This document shows, piece after piece, positions 8,360 to 16,662 of a stretch of 64,000 nucleotides of DNA. Made by a program: the position numbers and the translations under genes. Below the pieces are notes generated by a model that was not told the origin of the DNA, did no database searches, and was given only the letters and a program-made list of their open reading frames with translations. Numbering within the stretch: position 1 is the first letter of the stretch; every line of letters starts with the position of its first letter. Source of the stretch: Hymenobacter ginkgonis (GTDB lineage Bacteria; Bacteroidota; Bacteroidia; Cytophagales; Hymenobacteraceae); assembly GCF_009755225.1 (NCBI RefSeq), contig NZ_WQKZ01000003.1, forward strand, positions 186,001 to 250,000, read 5' to 3'.

Positions 8360-8662
8360 ATGAACACCGCCAAATCCCTGTTGCTTGCTGCCTGCGCCAT
8401 TTGCCTCAGCAATGTAGCCTTTGCCCAGACTACCCCCACTACTACTGGCACCACCACCGGCACCACTACCGAAAACGGTACCCTGACCGTGCCACGCCCC
8501 CTCAACCAGTCGGGCACCGGCGTAAATGACCCTGCTAGCATCAGTGTCGATGGCACCATGGGCAACGCCGATAATACCACCAACGCCACCAAAAGCCGCA
8601 AAACCCACAAGCAAAAAGGCTCGATGTCGGATGGCAAAGGCAAGATGAAAACCAAAATGTAG
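8360..8662 (+). CDS. Small secreted protein, low complexity
   Basis: 100 residues. A signal peptide (MNTAKSLLLAACAICLSNVAFAQ) is followed by a Thr-rich stretch (TTPTTTGTTTGTTTENG) and a Lys-rich tail (TKSRKTHKQKGSMSDGKGKM). The ATG at 8360 follows a TTG two codons earlier and gives the cleaner signal. I do not recognise a family; similar short Thr/Lys-rich periplasmic proteins are common in Hymenobacter-type genomes. A terminator follows at 8685-8719. Confidence 0.6.
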   Translation: MNTAKSLLLAACAICLSNVAFAQTTPTTTGTTTGTTTENGTLTVPRPLNQSGTGVNDPASISVDGTMGNADNTTNATKSRKTHKQKGSMSDGKGKMKTKM

Positions 8663-8684
8663 TATCTGCACCTAGTGCACTACG

Positions 8685-8719
8685 AACGCTGGCTGGCCCA
8701 AATAGGGCCAGCCGGCGTT
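8685..8719 (+). terminator. Hairpin terminator
   Basis: A GC-rich stem (AACGCTGGCTGGCCC against GGGCCAGCCGGCGTT, one mismatch) with a short AAATA loop and T-rich tail, 22 bases after the small secreted protein. Confidence 0.75.
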
Positions 8720-8884
8720 TTGTGTTTAAGGCGGGGTGGTACTGATTACATAGGATAATAAATAGGCTGTGCTGCGTAGCAAGTTTAGCGGGGCTAGCTG
8801 GCAAGTGCTTGGCTAAGTGCGCGTAGGCGCGTAGCTTGCGGCTGCGGGCGGGCGTGTGGCACCCACGCCGCCCACCCTAGCAGC

Positions 8885-10363
8885 ATGGAAATTCCCTACC
8901 CCCCCGTTGCGGCCGAAGCAGCCCCAGCGGCCAGCCTTACCAGCGAAGACCTAGCTCCGGTAGCGCCCGCTGCCCGTACCTGGGGCACCTGGAATTATGC
9001 CGCGCTCTGGATTAGCATGAGTTTGTGCATTCCCACGTACATGCTGGCCAGCTCGCTCATCCAGGGCGGCATGAACTGGTGGCAGGCCTTGCTCACCATC
9101 TTTCTGGGCAACGCCATCGTGCTCATTCCCATGATTTTGAATGGCCGGGCGGGCACGCGCTACGGCATTCCATTTCCGGTATTTGCGCGGGCTAGCTTTG
9201 GGGTGCTGGGGGCCAATGTGCCGGCGCTGCTGCGGGCCGTCATTGCCTGCGGCTGGTTTGGCATCCAAACCTGGATTGGCGGCTACGCCATTTACCAGCT
9301 GGCCGTGCGCTGGTGGCCCGCGCTGGGCACCCTACCCCCCGTATTTCCGGCGAGCTGGGGGCTCGCGACGGGGCCGGCCATCACGTTCTTCCTGTTCTGG
9401 CTGCTGAATATGTACGTAGTATACCTCGGCGTCGATAGCATTCGCAAGCTGCTGGTATTCAAAGCCTTTTTCCTGCCCCTAGCGGCGTTGGCGCTGCTGT
9501 GGTGGGCCATCTCGGCCGGGCATGGGCTGGGGCCTATTTTGGCGCAGCCCTCTCATTTTGCCACGCCCGACGGGTTTTGGAAGTTCTTTTTTCCCTCGCT
9601 CACGGGCATGGTGGGCTTTTGGGCCACACTCTCGCTCAATATTCCCGATTTTACGCGCTATGCCACCAGTCAGCGCTCGCAGCAACTGGGCCAAGCGCTG
9701 GGCCTACCCCTACCCATGACGTTGTTCTCGTTTGTAGGGGTAGCCGTCACGTCGGCCACGCTCCTCATTTACGGCACCACCATCTGGGACCCGGTGGTGC
9801 TCGCCGGGCGCTTCGAAGGCCGCTGGCTCGTAACTTTTGCCATGCTTGCCGTGGCCCTCTCTACGCTGGCTACCAACATCGCGGCCAATATCGTAAGCCC
9901 CGCCAACGACTTTGCCAATCTCGCGCCCCAGCGTATCAGCTTCCGGTCGGGTGGGTATTTTACGGGGGTAGTGGGCTTGCTCATCTTCCCCTGGAAGCTC
10001 ATCGCCGACCCCAGCGGCTTCATTTTTACTTGGTTGGTGGGCTACTCGGCGCTGCTTGGCCCCATCGGCGGCATTCTCATTACCGACTACTACCTGCTGC
10101 GCCACCAAGAACTGTCACTGAGTGACTTGTATCAGCACGAAGGCCGTTATACCTATAGCCGCGGCTTCAATCCCGTGGCCATTGTGGCACTGGTACTGGG
10201 TATTTTGCCTAGTGTGCCGGGCTTCTTGGCGGCCATCGGCGTACTCGACAAAGCAACTGTGTGGCCCTGGTTGCTGGAGCTATATAATTACGCGTGGTTT
10301 GTGGGCTTCTTCGTGGCAGGTGGGCTGTATTGGGTGCTAATGCGGGGCAAGGCACTGCTTTAA
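8885..10363 (+). CDS. NCS1 family nucleobase:cation symporter
   Basis: 492 residues with about twelve hydrophobic helices. NCS1 signatures include WNYAALWISMSLCIPTYM in the first helix, QGGMNWWQAL, GIPFPVFARASFGVLGANVP, CGWFGIQTWIGG, and LSLNIPDFTRYA, as in the Mhp1/PucI/CodB relatives. It should import a purine, pyrimidine, hydantoin or allantoin across the inner membrane with a cation. No catabolic genes adjoin it, so the substrate cannot be named. It converges on the ABC exporter across a perfect palindrome. Confidence 0.9.
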   Translation: MEIPYPPVAAEAAPAASLTSEDLAPVAPAARTWGTWNYAALWISMSLCIPTYMLASSLIQGGMNWWQALLTIFLGNAIVLIPMILNGRAGTRYGIPFPVFARASFGVLGANVPALLRAVIACGWFGIQTWIGGYAIYQLAVRWWPALGTLPPVFPASWGLATGPAITFFLFWLLNMYVVYLGVDSIRKLLVFKAFFLPLAALALLWWAISAGHGLGPILAQPSHFATPDGFWKFFFPSLTGMVGFWATLSLNIPDFTRYATSQRSQQLGQALGLPLPMTLFSFVGVAVTSATLLIYGTTIWDPVVLAGRFEGRWLVTFAMLAVALSTLATNIAANIVSPANDFANLAPQRISFRSGGYFTGVVGLLIFPWKLIADPSGFIFTWLVGYSALLGPIGGILITDYYLLRHQELSLSDLYQHEGRYTYSRGFNPVAIVALVLGILPSVPGFLAAIGVLDKATVWPWLLELYNYAWFVGFFVAGGLYWVLMRGKALL

Positions 10364-10377
10364 GATGAAGGTTTCTT

Positions 10378-10455
10378 AAGCCGATTTGCTCTAACGAGTA
10401 GGGCCACCCATTCGCTAGCGAATGGGTGGCCCTACTCGTTAGAGCAAATCGGCTT
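10378..10455. repeat. 78-base perfect palindrome with no spacer
   Basis: Every base from 10378 to 10416 is complementary to 10417-10455; the centre is CGCTAGCG. It fills the gap between two convergent genes and abuts the ABC exporter stop codon. As RNA it would be an extreme hairpin and a probable bidirectional terminator. Sequence unrelated to the ACGTC/TGCTGA family. Confidence 0.92.
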
Positions 10456-12300
10456 CTACGCCAACTCAAACTGCAAGCGCAGCAAATTGGCGTACAGCCC
10501 GCCTGCTCGGTCACTCAATTCCTCGTGGGTGCCGGCCTCCACAATGCGGCCGCCGTCAATAACCAAAATCTTATCGACCTTGCGGATGGTGCTGAGGCGG
10601 TGGGCAATGATGAGGCTGGTGCGATTTTGCATCAGTTCGTCGAGGGCGCCCTGCACGAGCTTTTCGCTTTCGCTGTCGAGCGAAGAAGTAGCTTCGTCGA
10701 GGATGAGGACAGCTGGGTTTTTCAGGATGGCGCGGGCAATGGCCACGCGCTGGCGCTGCCCGCCCGAGAGCTTCACGCCGCGGTCGCCGACCACCGTATC
10801 AAGCGCCTCAGGGAAATGCTGAATGAACTGCCAGGCGTTGGCGCGGCGGGCCGCTTCGATGATTTCGGCATCGGTAGCGCCCGGCTTGCCGTAGGCAATG
10901 TTCTCGCGGATGGTGCCGCCAAAGAGCAGCGTTTCCTGCGGCACAATGCCGATGTGGCGGCGCAGGGAGGTTAGGTCGTAATCGGCCACGTCGTGCCCAT
11001 CTACCAAGATGCGGCCGCCGCTGAGGGGATAGAACTGCATCAGCAGCCCCGCAATGGTGCTTTTGCCCGCGCCGCTGGGGCCGACGAGTGCGATTTTTTC
11101 GCCCGCCGCAATATGAAAGTCAATGTCTTGCAGCACCGCCATATCGGGGCGGGTAGGGTAGCGAAATACCACGTGCTCGTAGCGAATATCGCCGCGAATT
11201 TGGGCTGGCACTAGGCCAGTAGCTGGCTCGCGTAGGGTAGGCTCGGGGGTTTCGTCCAGAATTTCGAGGATACGCTCGGAGGCGCCCAACGTGCTTTGCA
11301 CCTTGCCATATAGTTCGCCCAAGCCGGCCACCGAGGCGCCAATGAAAGCCGTGTAGATAATGAACGACACAAGCTGGCCGATTTCGAGGTGGCCGGGCCC
11401 GGCCGTATACACGAGGGTAGCCCCGCGCCACAGTACTAGAATGATGCCGCCAAACAGGCCAATAATGACAAACGACACGAAGCCGCCGCGGTACATATTG
11501 CTTTGCAGCGCGGCCCGTACCACTTTGCCCAGCGAAAGGGTGTAGCGCTCCGTTTCAAACTTCTCGTTGGTAAACGCCTTTACCGAGTTAATGGCCTGCA
11601 AGGTTTCTTCCACAATAGTATTGGTGTGCGCTAACTCTTGCTGGGTAGTCTTGGCCAGCGTGCGGATTTTGCGGCCAAACAGCCCCGCCGCCAGCACGAT
11701 AGGCGGAAACGTGACCAGCATAAACAGCGACAATTTCACCGACACCAGCATGATGAACGTGATGCCGCCCAGCAGCGTGAACACCTGGCGAAACAACTCG
11801 GCTAGCGTCAGCGAAAACGTGTCCTGGATTTGGGCAACGTCGCTGGTAATGCGCGAGGTGATAGCTCCCACGCGGTTTTGCTCAAAAAACGGGATGGGCA
11901 GCTGCACGAATTTGGCGTAAAGCGCCTGTCGAATGTCGCGCACCGTAAACTCGCTCACCTGCGTGAAAAACCAGATGCGCCCAAACGAGAAAAAGCCCTG
12001 GCACACAATCACCAAAAACAGCAGCAGCGCAATGCGGTCAATGTTGAGGGTGAGGCCGCCGGGTAGGATAACGGGCTTGTGGTTAGCGGCATCCACGAGC
12101 TTACCCGCCACCCACGGAAAGGCCATAAACGTGCTGCTACTGAGCAGCAGCATCACCAAGCCTACGATAAACTTAGCCCGGTAGGGCAATACAAACTTAA
12201 AAATCCGCAGGCTACGCTGAAGCGACTCTTTATTTACTTTTGGTTTGGGCAGGTCGGCCGTGAGGTCGGTGCCGCTGGTATTCATTCCACTTCGAGCCAT
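10456..12300 (-). CDS. ABC exporter, fused permease and ATPase (MsbA-like)
   Basis: 614 residues. The N-terminal 330 residues contain the six-helix type I exporter domain (FIVGLVMLLLSSSTFMAFPW, ITSRITSDVAQIQDTFSLTL). The C-terminal ATPase carries Walker A GPSGAGKST, Q-loop GIVPQETLLFGGTI, signature LSGGQRQRVAIARA, Walker B AVLILDEATSSLDS, and H-loop IIAHRLSTI. It should function as a homodimer in the inner membrane, exporting a lipid, lipopolysaccharide precursor or drug; the substrate is not readable. A start at MNTSG (12285) is also possible. It is monocistronic, flanked by hairpins on both sides. Confidence 0.9.
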   Translation of the reverse strand: MARSGMNTSGTDLTADLPKPKVNKESLQRSLRIFKFVLPYRAKFIVGLVMLLLSSSTFMAFPWVAGKLVDAANHKPVILPGGLTLNIDRIALLLFLVIVCQGFFSFGRIWFFTQVSEFTVRDIRQALYAKFVQLPIPFFEQNRVGAITSRITSDVAQIQDTFSLTLAELFRQVFTLLGGITFIMLVSVKLSLFMLVTFPPIVLAAGLFGRKIRTLAKTTQQELAHTNTIVEETLQAINSVKAFTNEKFETERYTLSLGKVVRAALQSNMYRGGFVSFVIIGLFGGIILVLWRGATLVYTAGPGHLEIGQLVSFIIYTAFIGASVAGLGELYGKVQSTLGASERILEILDETPEPTLREPATGLVPAQIRGDIRYEHVVFRYPTRPDMAVLQDIDFHIAAGEKIALVGPSGAGKSTIAGLLMQFYPLSGGRILVDGHDVADYDLTSLRRHIGIVPQETLLFGGTIRENIAYGKPGATDAEIIEAARRANAWQFIQHFPEALDTVVGDRGVKLSGGQRQRVAIARAILKNPAVLILDEATSSLDSESEKLVQGALDELMQNRTSLIIAHRLSTIRKVDKILVIDGGRIVEAGTHEELSDRAGGLYANLLRLQFELA

Positions 12301-12400
12301 AATTTAATCGGGGCTGGCTGGGGCCGGCCTACTTATTTGCTAGACGAACAAAGGCTGCGCTTGCTTTAAAGGCGTGGCCTTCTTGCTGATAATTACTTTC

Positions 12401-12497
12401 AAAAAGGACGTCCTACTGAACGCCGTGAAGCACCTCGCGTGAATCGTTGAACGAAGCGAGCGAGATGCTTCACGGCGTTCAGTAGGACGTCCTTTTT
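12401..12497. repeat. Long intergenic hairpin, ACGTC/TGCTGA family, copy D
   Basis: Perfect 32-base arms, outer end AAAAAGGACGTCCTACTGAA, inner arm GCCGTGAAGCA unlike other copies. Lies between the TonB-domain gene stop and the ABC exporter start, both on the minus strand. Confidence 0.9.
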
Positions 12498-12521
12498 AGT
12501 TATTCTTCTAGGCTAGGGCCC

Positions 12522-13028
12522 TTAATTCAAGCCGGGCGCATCCTTCGTGGAGCGGGGCACTTTGCGGTCGTTTTCAAATTTTACTACCCCCGCATTATCA
12601 AATGGCACGGGCACTTGCACCAGCACGGGCACCGGCACGCCGCGGCGGGTGGCGGGCTGCCAGGGGGGTAGGGTTTGCACCACGCGCAGGGCTTCGGCGT
12701 TGCACTCGGGGGTAAGCCCCTTAGCTACTTTGGGGTTGATGAGCTTGCCATCGGTGCCCACGGTGGCCGTCACAAGTACGTCGCCAGTCACGCGGGCTTG
12801 CTTGGCCTTAACGGGAATCTGCACGTTTTTGGTAAAAAACTCGCCCATGGCTTCCTCGCCGCCCGGAAACTCGGGGGCATGGTCGGGGCGATTTTCGGCG
12901 CCGCCGCCCGCTTGCAGTTGCATGTTGCCGGGCGTGAGGGTGATGGGGGCTTTGGCGGGGGTAGGCTTGGTTTGGGCCAGCGCCAGCAAGGGGGTAGCGA
13001 GTAGTAACGAGAAGAGATAAAGGCGCAT
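12522..13028 (-). CDS. Small TonB C-terminal domain protein
   Basis: 168 residues. A signal peptide (MRLYLFSLLLATPLLALAQ) is followed by a short linker and a TonB/TolA C-terminal fold beginning EFPGGEEAMGEFFTKNV and continuing VTGDVLVTATVGTDGKLINP, ALRVVQTLPPWQPATRRGVPV. These single-domain periplasmic proteins are abundant in Bacteroidota. There is no inner-membrane anchor or Pro-rich spanner, so it is unlikely to be a full energy transducer. The ATG at 13028 is chosen for the signal peptide. It lies 45 bases downstream of the sodium symporter stop and may be co-transcribed with it. Confidence 0.82.
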   Translation of the reverse strand: MRLYLFSLLLATPLLALAQTKPTPAKAPITLTPGNMQLQAGGGAENRPDHAPEFPGGEEAMGEFFTKNVQIPVKAKQARVTGDVLVTATVGTDGKLINPKVAKGLTPECNAEALRVVQTLPPWQPATRRGVPVPVLVQVPVPFDNAGVVKFENDRKVPRSTKDAPGLN

Positions 13029-13073
13029 AGGATAGGAAAAGTCAGCGGCTAGCCAAGCGGCAACCGCCACGAT

Positions 13074-14576
13074 TTAGGACAAAATAGGCGCGGCTTCGGT
13101 TCGGTTATCGGGCCGCGAAATCAATAGTAGGCCCAGAAAGGTGATGGCCCCGTTAAGTAGCAAAATCTCGAAGCCAAACTTGTAGCCGCCCAGCCACTCT
13201 ACCGAGTGCGCCACGATGAGCAGCGTAAGCAGCGGCCCCACAATGCACACGGGCAGCACCAGCCGCTCGCGGAAGCGCCGCCGCGTAAAAATGCCGAAGC
13301 TATAAAGCGCCAGCAGCGGCCCGTAAGTGTAGCCCGCGGTTTTGAACACGGCGTCAATTAGGCTTTGCTCGTTGATGACCCGGAAAACTAGGATAATCAA
13401 AATCAGCGCCACCGACCAGCCCAGGTGCGTGAGCTGCCGAATGCGCGTTTGCTTGGCCTCAGCGTACTGCTTGATGTTGATAAAATCGACGCAAAACGAG
13501 GTGGTAAGCGCCGTGAGTGCCGAGTCGGCCGAAGCGTAAGTGACCGCGATAATACCCAGAATGAAGATGATACCCGCAAACAGCGTGAAGTGGGTGGTAG
13601 CCAGGTAAGGAAATACGCGGTCGGTGTCGAGCGTGCCCTTGGGGGTAAGGAGCTGTGGCAACTCGCTGAGGTGAATACCTTTAGCTGCTGCGTATTGGTA
13701 GAGCAGCACCCCCAGCGTGAGAAACAGCACGTTGACGCCCACCAGCACAATGGTAAACCAGAACATATTCTTCTGGGCGTCGCCGAGGCTGCGGCAACTC
13801 AGGTTTTTCTGCATCAAATCCTGGTCGAGGCCCGTCATCACGATGGTGATGAACATGCCGGAGGCAAATTGCTTCCAGAAGAATTTATCGTCTTTAAAAT
13901 CAGAAAAATAGATGTGCGACATTTCGCTGCCGCGCACCGTAGCTACCAGTTGCTTGAAGCTCAGGTTCAGCTCCGACGAGATGAAGTAGATGCTCAAACC
14001 CACGCAACTCAGCATGGCCAGCGTCTGGAAGGTGTCGGTCCAGAGAATAGTTTTGAGACCGCCGCGAAAGGTGTAGAGGTAAATGAATAAGATGCTGACC
14101 ATCACGGTAACCGCAAACGGCACGCCCATTTTATCAAACACCGCCAGTTGCAATACGCCCGCCACCAGGTAAAGCCGCAATCCCGAGCCCAAAGCCCGCG
14201 AAATTAAGAAGAACAGGGCGCCCGTTTTGTAGCTCCAGTAGCCAAAGCGCTGCTCTAGATAGGTGTAGATGGACACCAGCCGCAGGCGGTAGTATAGGGG
14301 CATCAGCACGGTGCCAATGACGAGGTAGCCCGCCACGTAGCCCGCCACCACGGCCAGGTAGCTCCAGCTTTTGCCGTACACGTTGCCCGGCACCGAGATG
14401 AAAGTGACGCCCGAAAGCGAGGTGCCAATCATGGCAAACGCCACCATGTACCAGGGCGCGTTGCGGTTGGCCACAAAGAAGCTTTCGCTAGTAGCCTTGC
14501 GCGAGGTGAGCAGCGCAATAATAACCAGCACGACAAAGTAGCCCGCGATGAGGCTGAGAACGAGGGTAGGCGACAT
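13074..14576 (-). CDS. Sodium:solute symporter (SSS family)
   Basis: 500 residues with about thirteen hydrophobic helices. Family features include AFAMIGTSLSGVTFISVPGN (first sodium-site region), RFGYWSYKTGALFFLISRA, FRGGLKTILWTDTFQTLAML, and YASADSALTALTTSFCVD. It transports an organic solute with sodium across the inner membrane; the substrate cannot be told. A TACCTTTG -7 box ends six bases before the ATG at 14576, suggesting a leaderless or nearly leaderless message. The downstream TonB-domain gene may share the transcript. Confidence 0.9.
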   Translation of the reverse strand: MSPTLVLSLIAGYFVVLVIIALLTSRKATSESFFVANRNAPWYMVAFAMIGTSLSGVTFISVPGNVYGKSWSYLAVVAGYVAGYLVIGTVLMPLYYRLRLVSIYTYLEQRFGYWSYKTGALFFLISRALGSGLRLYLVAGVLQLAVFDKMGVPFAVTVMVSILFIYLYTFRGGLKTILWTDTFQTLAMLSCVGLSIYFISSELNLSFKQLVATVRGSEMSHIYFSDFKDDKFFWKQFASGMFITIVMTGLDQDLMQKNLSCRSLGDAQKNMFWFTIVLVGVNVLFLTLGVLLYQYAAAKGIHLSELPQLLTPKGTLDTDRVFPYLATTHFTLFAGIIFILGIIAVTYASADSALTALTTSFCVDFINIKQYAEAKQTRIRQLTHLGWSVALILIILVFRVINEQSLIDAVFKTAGYTYGPLLALYSFGIFTRRRFRERLVLPVCIVGPLLTLLIVAHSVEWLGGYKFGFEILLLNGAITFLGLLLISRPDNRTEAAPILS

Positions 14577-14582
14577 AGGTCG

Positions 14583-14590
14583 CAAAGGTA
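14583..14590 (-). promoter_or_regulatory. -7 promoter box TACCTTTG, leaderless candidate
   Basis: A minus-strand TAnnTTTG match ending six bases before the symporter ATG. The hairpin at 14605-14698 occupies the place where a -33 element would be. Confidence 0.45.
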
Positions 14591-14604
14591 ATCCACCGTT
14601 TCTC

Positions 14605-14698
14605 CGTCATGCTGAGCTTGTCGAAGCATCTCGCTCGCGCCGCTTAAATTAGTAAGCTAACGGCGTGGTAGAGATGCTTCGACAAGCTCAGCATGACG
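14605..14698. repeat. Long intergenic hairpin, ACGTC/TGCTGA family, copy E
   Basis: Perfect 28-base arms, outer end AGCACGTCATGCTGAGC on the minus strand, inner arm TTGTCGAAGCATCTC. The same inner motif TTGTCGA is shared with copy A, making these two the closest relatives. Confidence 0.9.
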
Positions 14699-14718
14699 TG
14701 CTATCTAAATAGAGTATA

Positions 14719-15732
14719 TTATTCCCATTGTGGCCAGCGCAGCACCTCGCCCACGGCCGGCGCGTGCAAGGCGCCGCGTAGCAAGCCGCCGGCTGCTACT
14801 TCCGTAAGCAGGCGCAGCGGCTCGGAGGCGGGCTCGTCTGAGAGGTCGAAGGTGCCGTAGTGCATGGGCACCACGTGGCCCGCCCGCAGGATATTGGCCG
14901 CTTTGGCTGCCTCGTGCGGGTTCACGTGGCTCATGTGCATCATAAAAGGCGGCTTGTAGGCGCCAATGGGCATGAGTACAATATCGAGCGGCCCGAACGT
15001 TTGCTCGATGTGCTCGAAGTGGTCGCCGTAGCTCGTGTCGCCGGCGAAGTAGATAAGCCGGTCCTCGGTCTTAATTAAAAAGCTACCCCACAGTACTTGG
15101 TTGAGGTCGAATACCCCGCGGCGGTGCCAGTGGCTGGCGGGCAGGTAATAAATCTCAAAAGGAGCAGCTGGCCCCAGGTCGTACTGCTGCCACCAGCCTG
15201 CCTCCTGCACGGGCAGGGTAGGGGCCATGCTGCGCAGCAGCGGCGCCATGCGCAGCGAAGAAAGCGCCCGCATCTGCGGGTTTTGCTGGGTTAGTAGCTT
15301 AATGGATTGCTCGTCGAGGTGGTCGCGGTGGCCGTGCGAAAGCAACAGGTAGTCGATGTTGCGCACATCCTCGGGGCGGCAGGGTAGGGCGTGGCGGTGG
15401 CGCAACCCAAATGAGCTGAACAGCACCGGGTCAAACAACAAGCTTACCCCCTTCACGCGCAGCAAAAAGCAGGCGTGGCCCAGCCAAACCAGCATGTCCT
15501 CGGTCGAGAAAAAAGCCTCGGCGCAGGGTACTACCTGGGGCACCCAGGTATCGCGTTTTTTCTCCTCTTTCTGAGGGTTAGCCGTTAGTTGCCAGCGTAG
15601 TACGGTGCTGAAATGCGGCTCGAAAAGTGCCTCGCCATTGCAAAATTCCTTGCCAATAAGCTTGTTGCCGGCGTAGCCGGGCCGAATAGTGCGCAGCGCC
15701 TCGTTGCGGCGGTAATGAGCGGAAGCAGACAT
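14719..15732 (-). CDS. MBL-fold metallo-hydrolase, NAPE-PLD/UlaG-like
   Basis: 337 residues. A metallo-beta-lactamase fold shows the HxHxDH motif in LLLSHGHRDHLDEQSI, a start strand GHACFLLRVKGVSLLFDPVL, a metal-bridging Asp in YFAGDTSYGDHF, and a final His in MHYGTFDLSD. The N-terminal extension (FCNGEALFEPHFSTVLRW) is typical of the NAPE-phospholipase-D-like bacterial group. It probably hydrolyses a phosphodiester or lactone; the substrate is unknown. The start at 15732 is chosen over an upstream extension. It is divergent from the Bax-inhibitor gene. Confidence 0.85.
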   Translation of the reverse strand: MSASAHYRRNEALRTIRPGYAGNKLIGKEFCNGEALFEPHFSTVLRWQLTANPQKEEKKRDTWVPQVVPCAEAFFSTEDMLVWLGHACFLLRVKGVSLLFDPVLFSSFGLRHRHALPCRPEDVRNIDYLLLSHGHRDHLDEQSIKLLTQQNPQMRALSSLRMAPLLRSMAPTLPVQEAGWWQQYDLGPAAPFEIYYLPASHWHRRGVFDLNQVLWGSFLIKTEDRLIYFAGDTSYGDHFEHIEQTFGPLDIVLMPIGAYKPPFMMHMSHVNPHEAAKAANILRAGHVVPMHYGTFDLSDEPASEPLRLLTEVAAGGLLRGALHAPAVGEVLRWPQWE

Positions 15733-15797
15733 AAGGACAGGCCAGGGGGCAAGGCGGTAAGTCGGCCGCAAAATTGCTACTACTACCGCCGGTGCTA

Positions 15798-15817
15798 GCC
15801 AAAGTTCGTACTTTGGC
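15798..15817. promoter_or_regulatory. Inverted repeat GCCAAAGT-TCGT-ACTTTGGC
   Basis: A perfect 8-base dyad with a four-base centre between two divergent genes. It contains TACTTTG, one base shorter than the standard -7 box, on both strands, so it may be a symmetrical promoter or an operator for both genes. Confidence 0.4.
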
Positions 15818-15854
15818 GTAGGTATCTGCTTACGCTGCTCATCTTTTCCTTGTT

Positions 15855-16577
15855 ATGAACGAAAATCAATTTGACCGCTCCATTGCGCGTCAGCTTTCGG
15901 CCGAAGAAGCGGCCCGAATTCAGGCGCAGTTTTTTGCCCAAGTATATGGCTGGATGGCCGCCGGCCTGAGCCTAACCGGGGGGGTAGCCCTGTTCACGGC
16001 GTCTTCCCCGGCCATGCAGCAGTTCATCTTCGGTACGCGCTTTCTCTTTATTGGGCTCATCATTGCCGAGTTGCTCATTGTGGGCTTTATGACGGCCCGC
16101 GCCGCCCAGTGGAGCCGTGCCGAAGTGCAAACCGCTTTTCTAGCCTATGCCCTGCTCAACGGCCTGACGCTGAGCGTGATATTTATGGCCTACACGGCCG
16201 ATTCGATTGCCTCTACTTTCTTCGTGTCGGGCGCCACGTTTGGCGTAATGAGCCTGTACGGCTACTTCACCAAGTCCGACCTGTCGGGCTGGGGTAAAAT
16301 ACTAAGCATGGCCATTATCGGGCTATTTATCGCCTTGGTAGTGAACATGTTTGTGCAAAGCTCGGCGCTGTCGCTGGTGGCTTCGTTTGTAGGCGTGCTG
16401 CTCTTTACAGCCCTCACGGCCTACGACACGCAGAAGCTCAAGCAAATCGCCTTCATTGGCGTAACCGAAGGCGAAGAAGCCAGCCACAAAGCCTCCATCC
16501 TGGGCGCTCTCACGCTGTACCTCGACTTTATCAACCTGTTTTTATTCTTGCTGCGCATCTTCGGTCGTCGCCGCTAA
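15855..16577 (+). CDS. Bax inhibitor-1/YccA family membrane protein
   Basis: 240 residues with seven hydrophobic helices. The family pattern is clear: FFAQVYGWMAAGLSLTGGVALF, LIIAELLIVGFMTARAAQ, LNGLTLSVIFMAYT, FTALTAYDTQKLKQIAF, and GALTLYLDFINLFLFLLRIFG. Relatives act as calcium leak channels or modulate FtsH-mediated membrane proteolysis; which applies here is unknown. Transcribed alone, with a terminator at 16597-16632. Confidence 0.92.
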   Translation: MNENQFDRSIARQLSAEEAARIQAQFFAQVYGWMAAGLSLTGGVALFTASSPAMQQFIFGTRFLFIGLIIAELLIVGFMTARAAQWSRAEVQTAFLAYALLNGLTLSVIFMAYTADSIASTFFVSGATFGVMSLYGYFTKSDLSGWGKILSMAIIGLFIALVVNMFVQSSALSLVASFVGVLLFTALTAYDTQKLKQIAFIGVTEGEEASHKASILGALTLYLDFINLFLFLLRIFGRRR

Positions 16578-16596
16578 GGCCCAAAAATTCACTTCT

Positions 16597-16632
16597 AAAA
16601 AAGCCCCGCCGATACCTAGGCGGGGCTTTTTT
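16597..16632 (+). terminator. Hairpin terminator
   Basis: AAAAAAGCCCCGCC pairs with GGCGGGGCTTTTTT across an eight-base loop, 20 bases after the Bax-inhibitor stop. Confidence 0.9.
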
Positions 16633-16662
16633 GTTGCTATCAGCTCGGGCTAGGGGTAGGCT

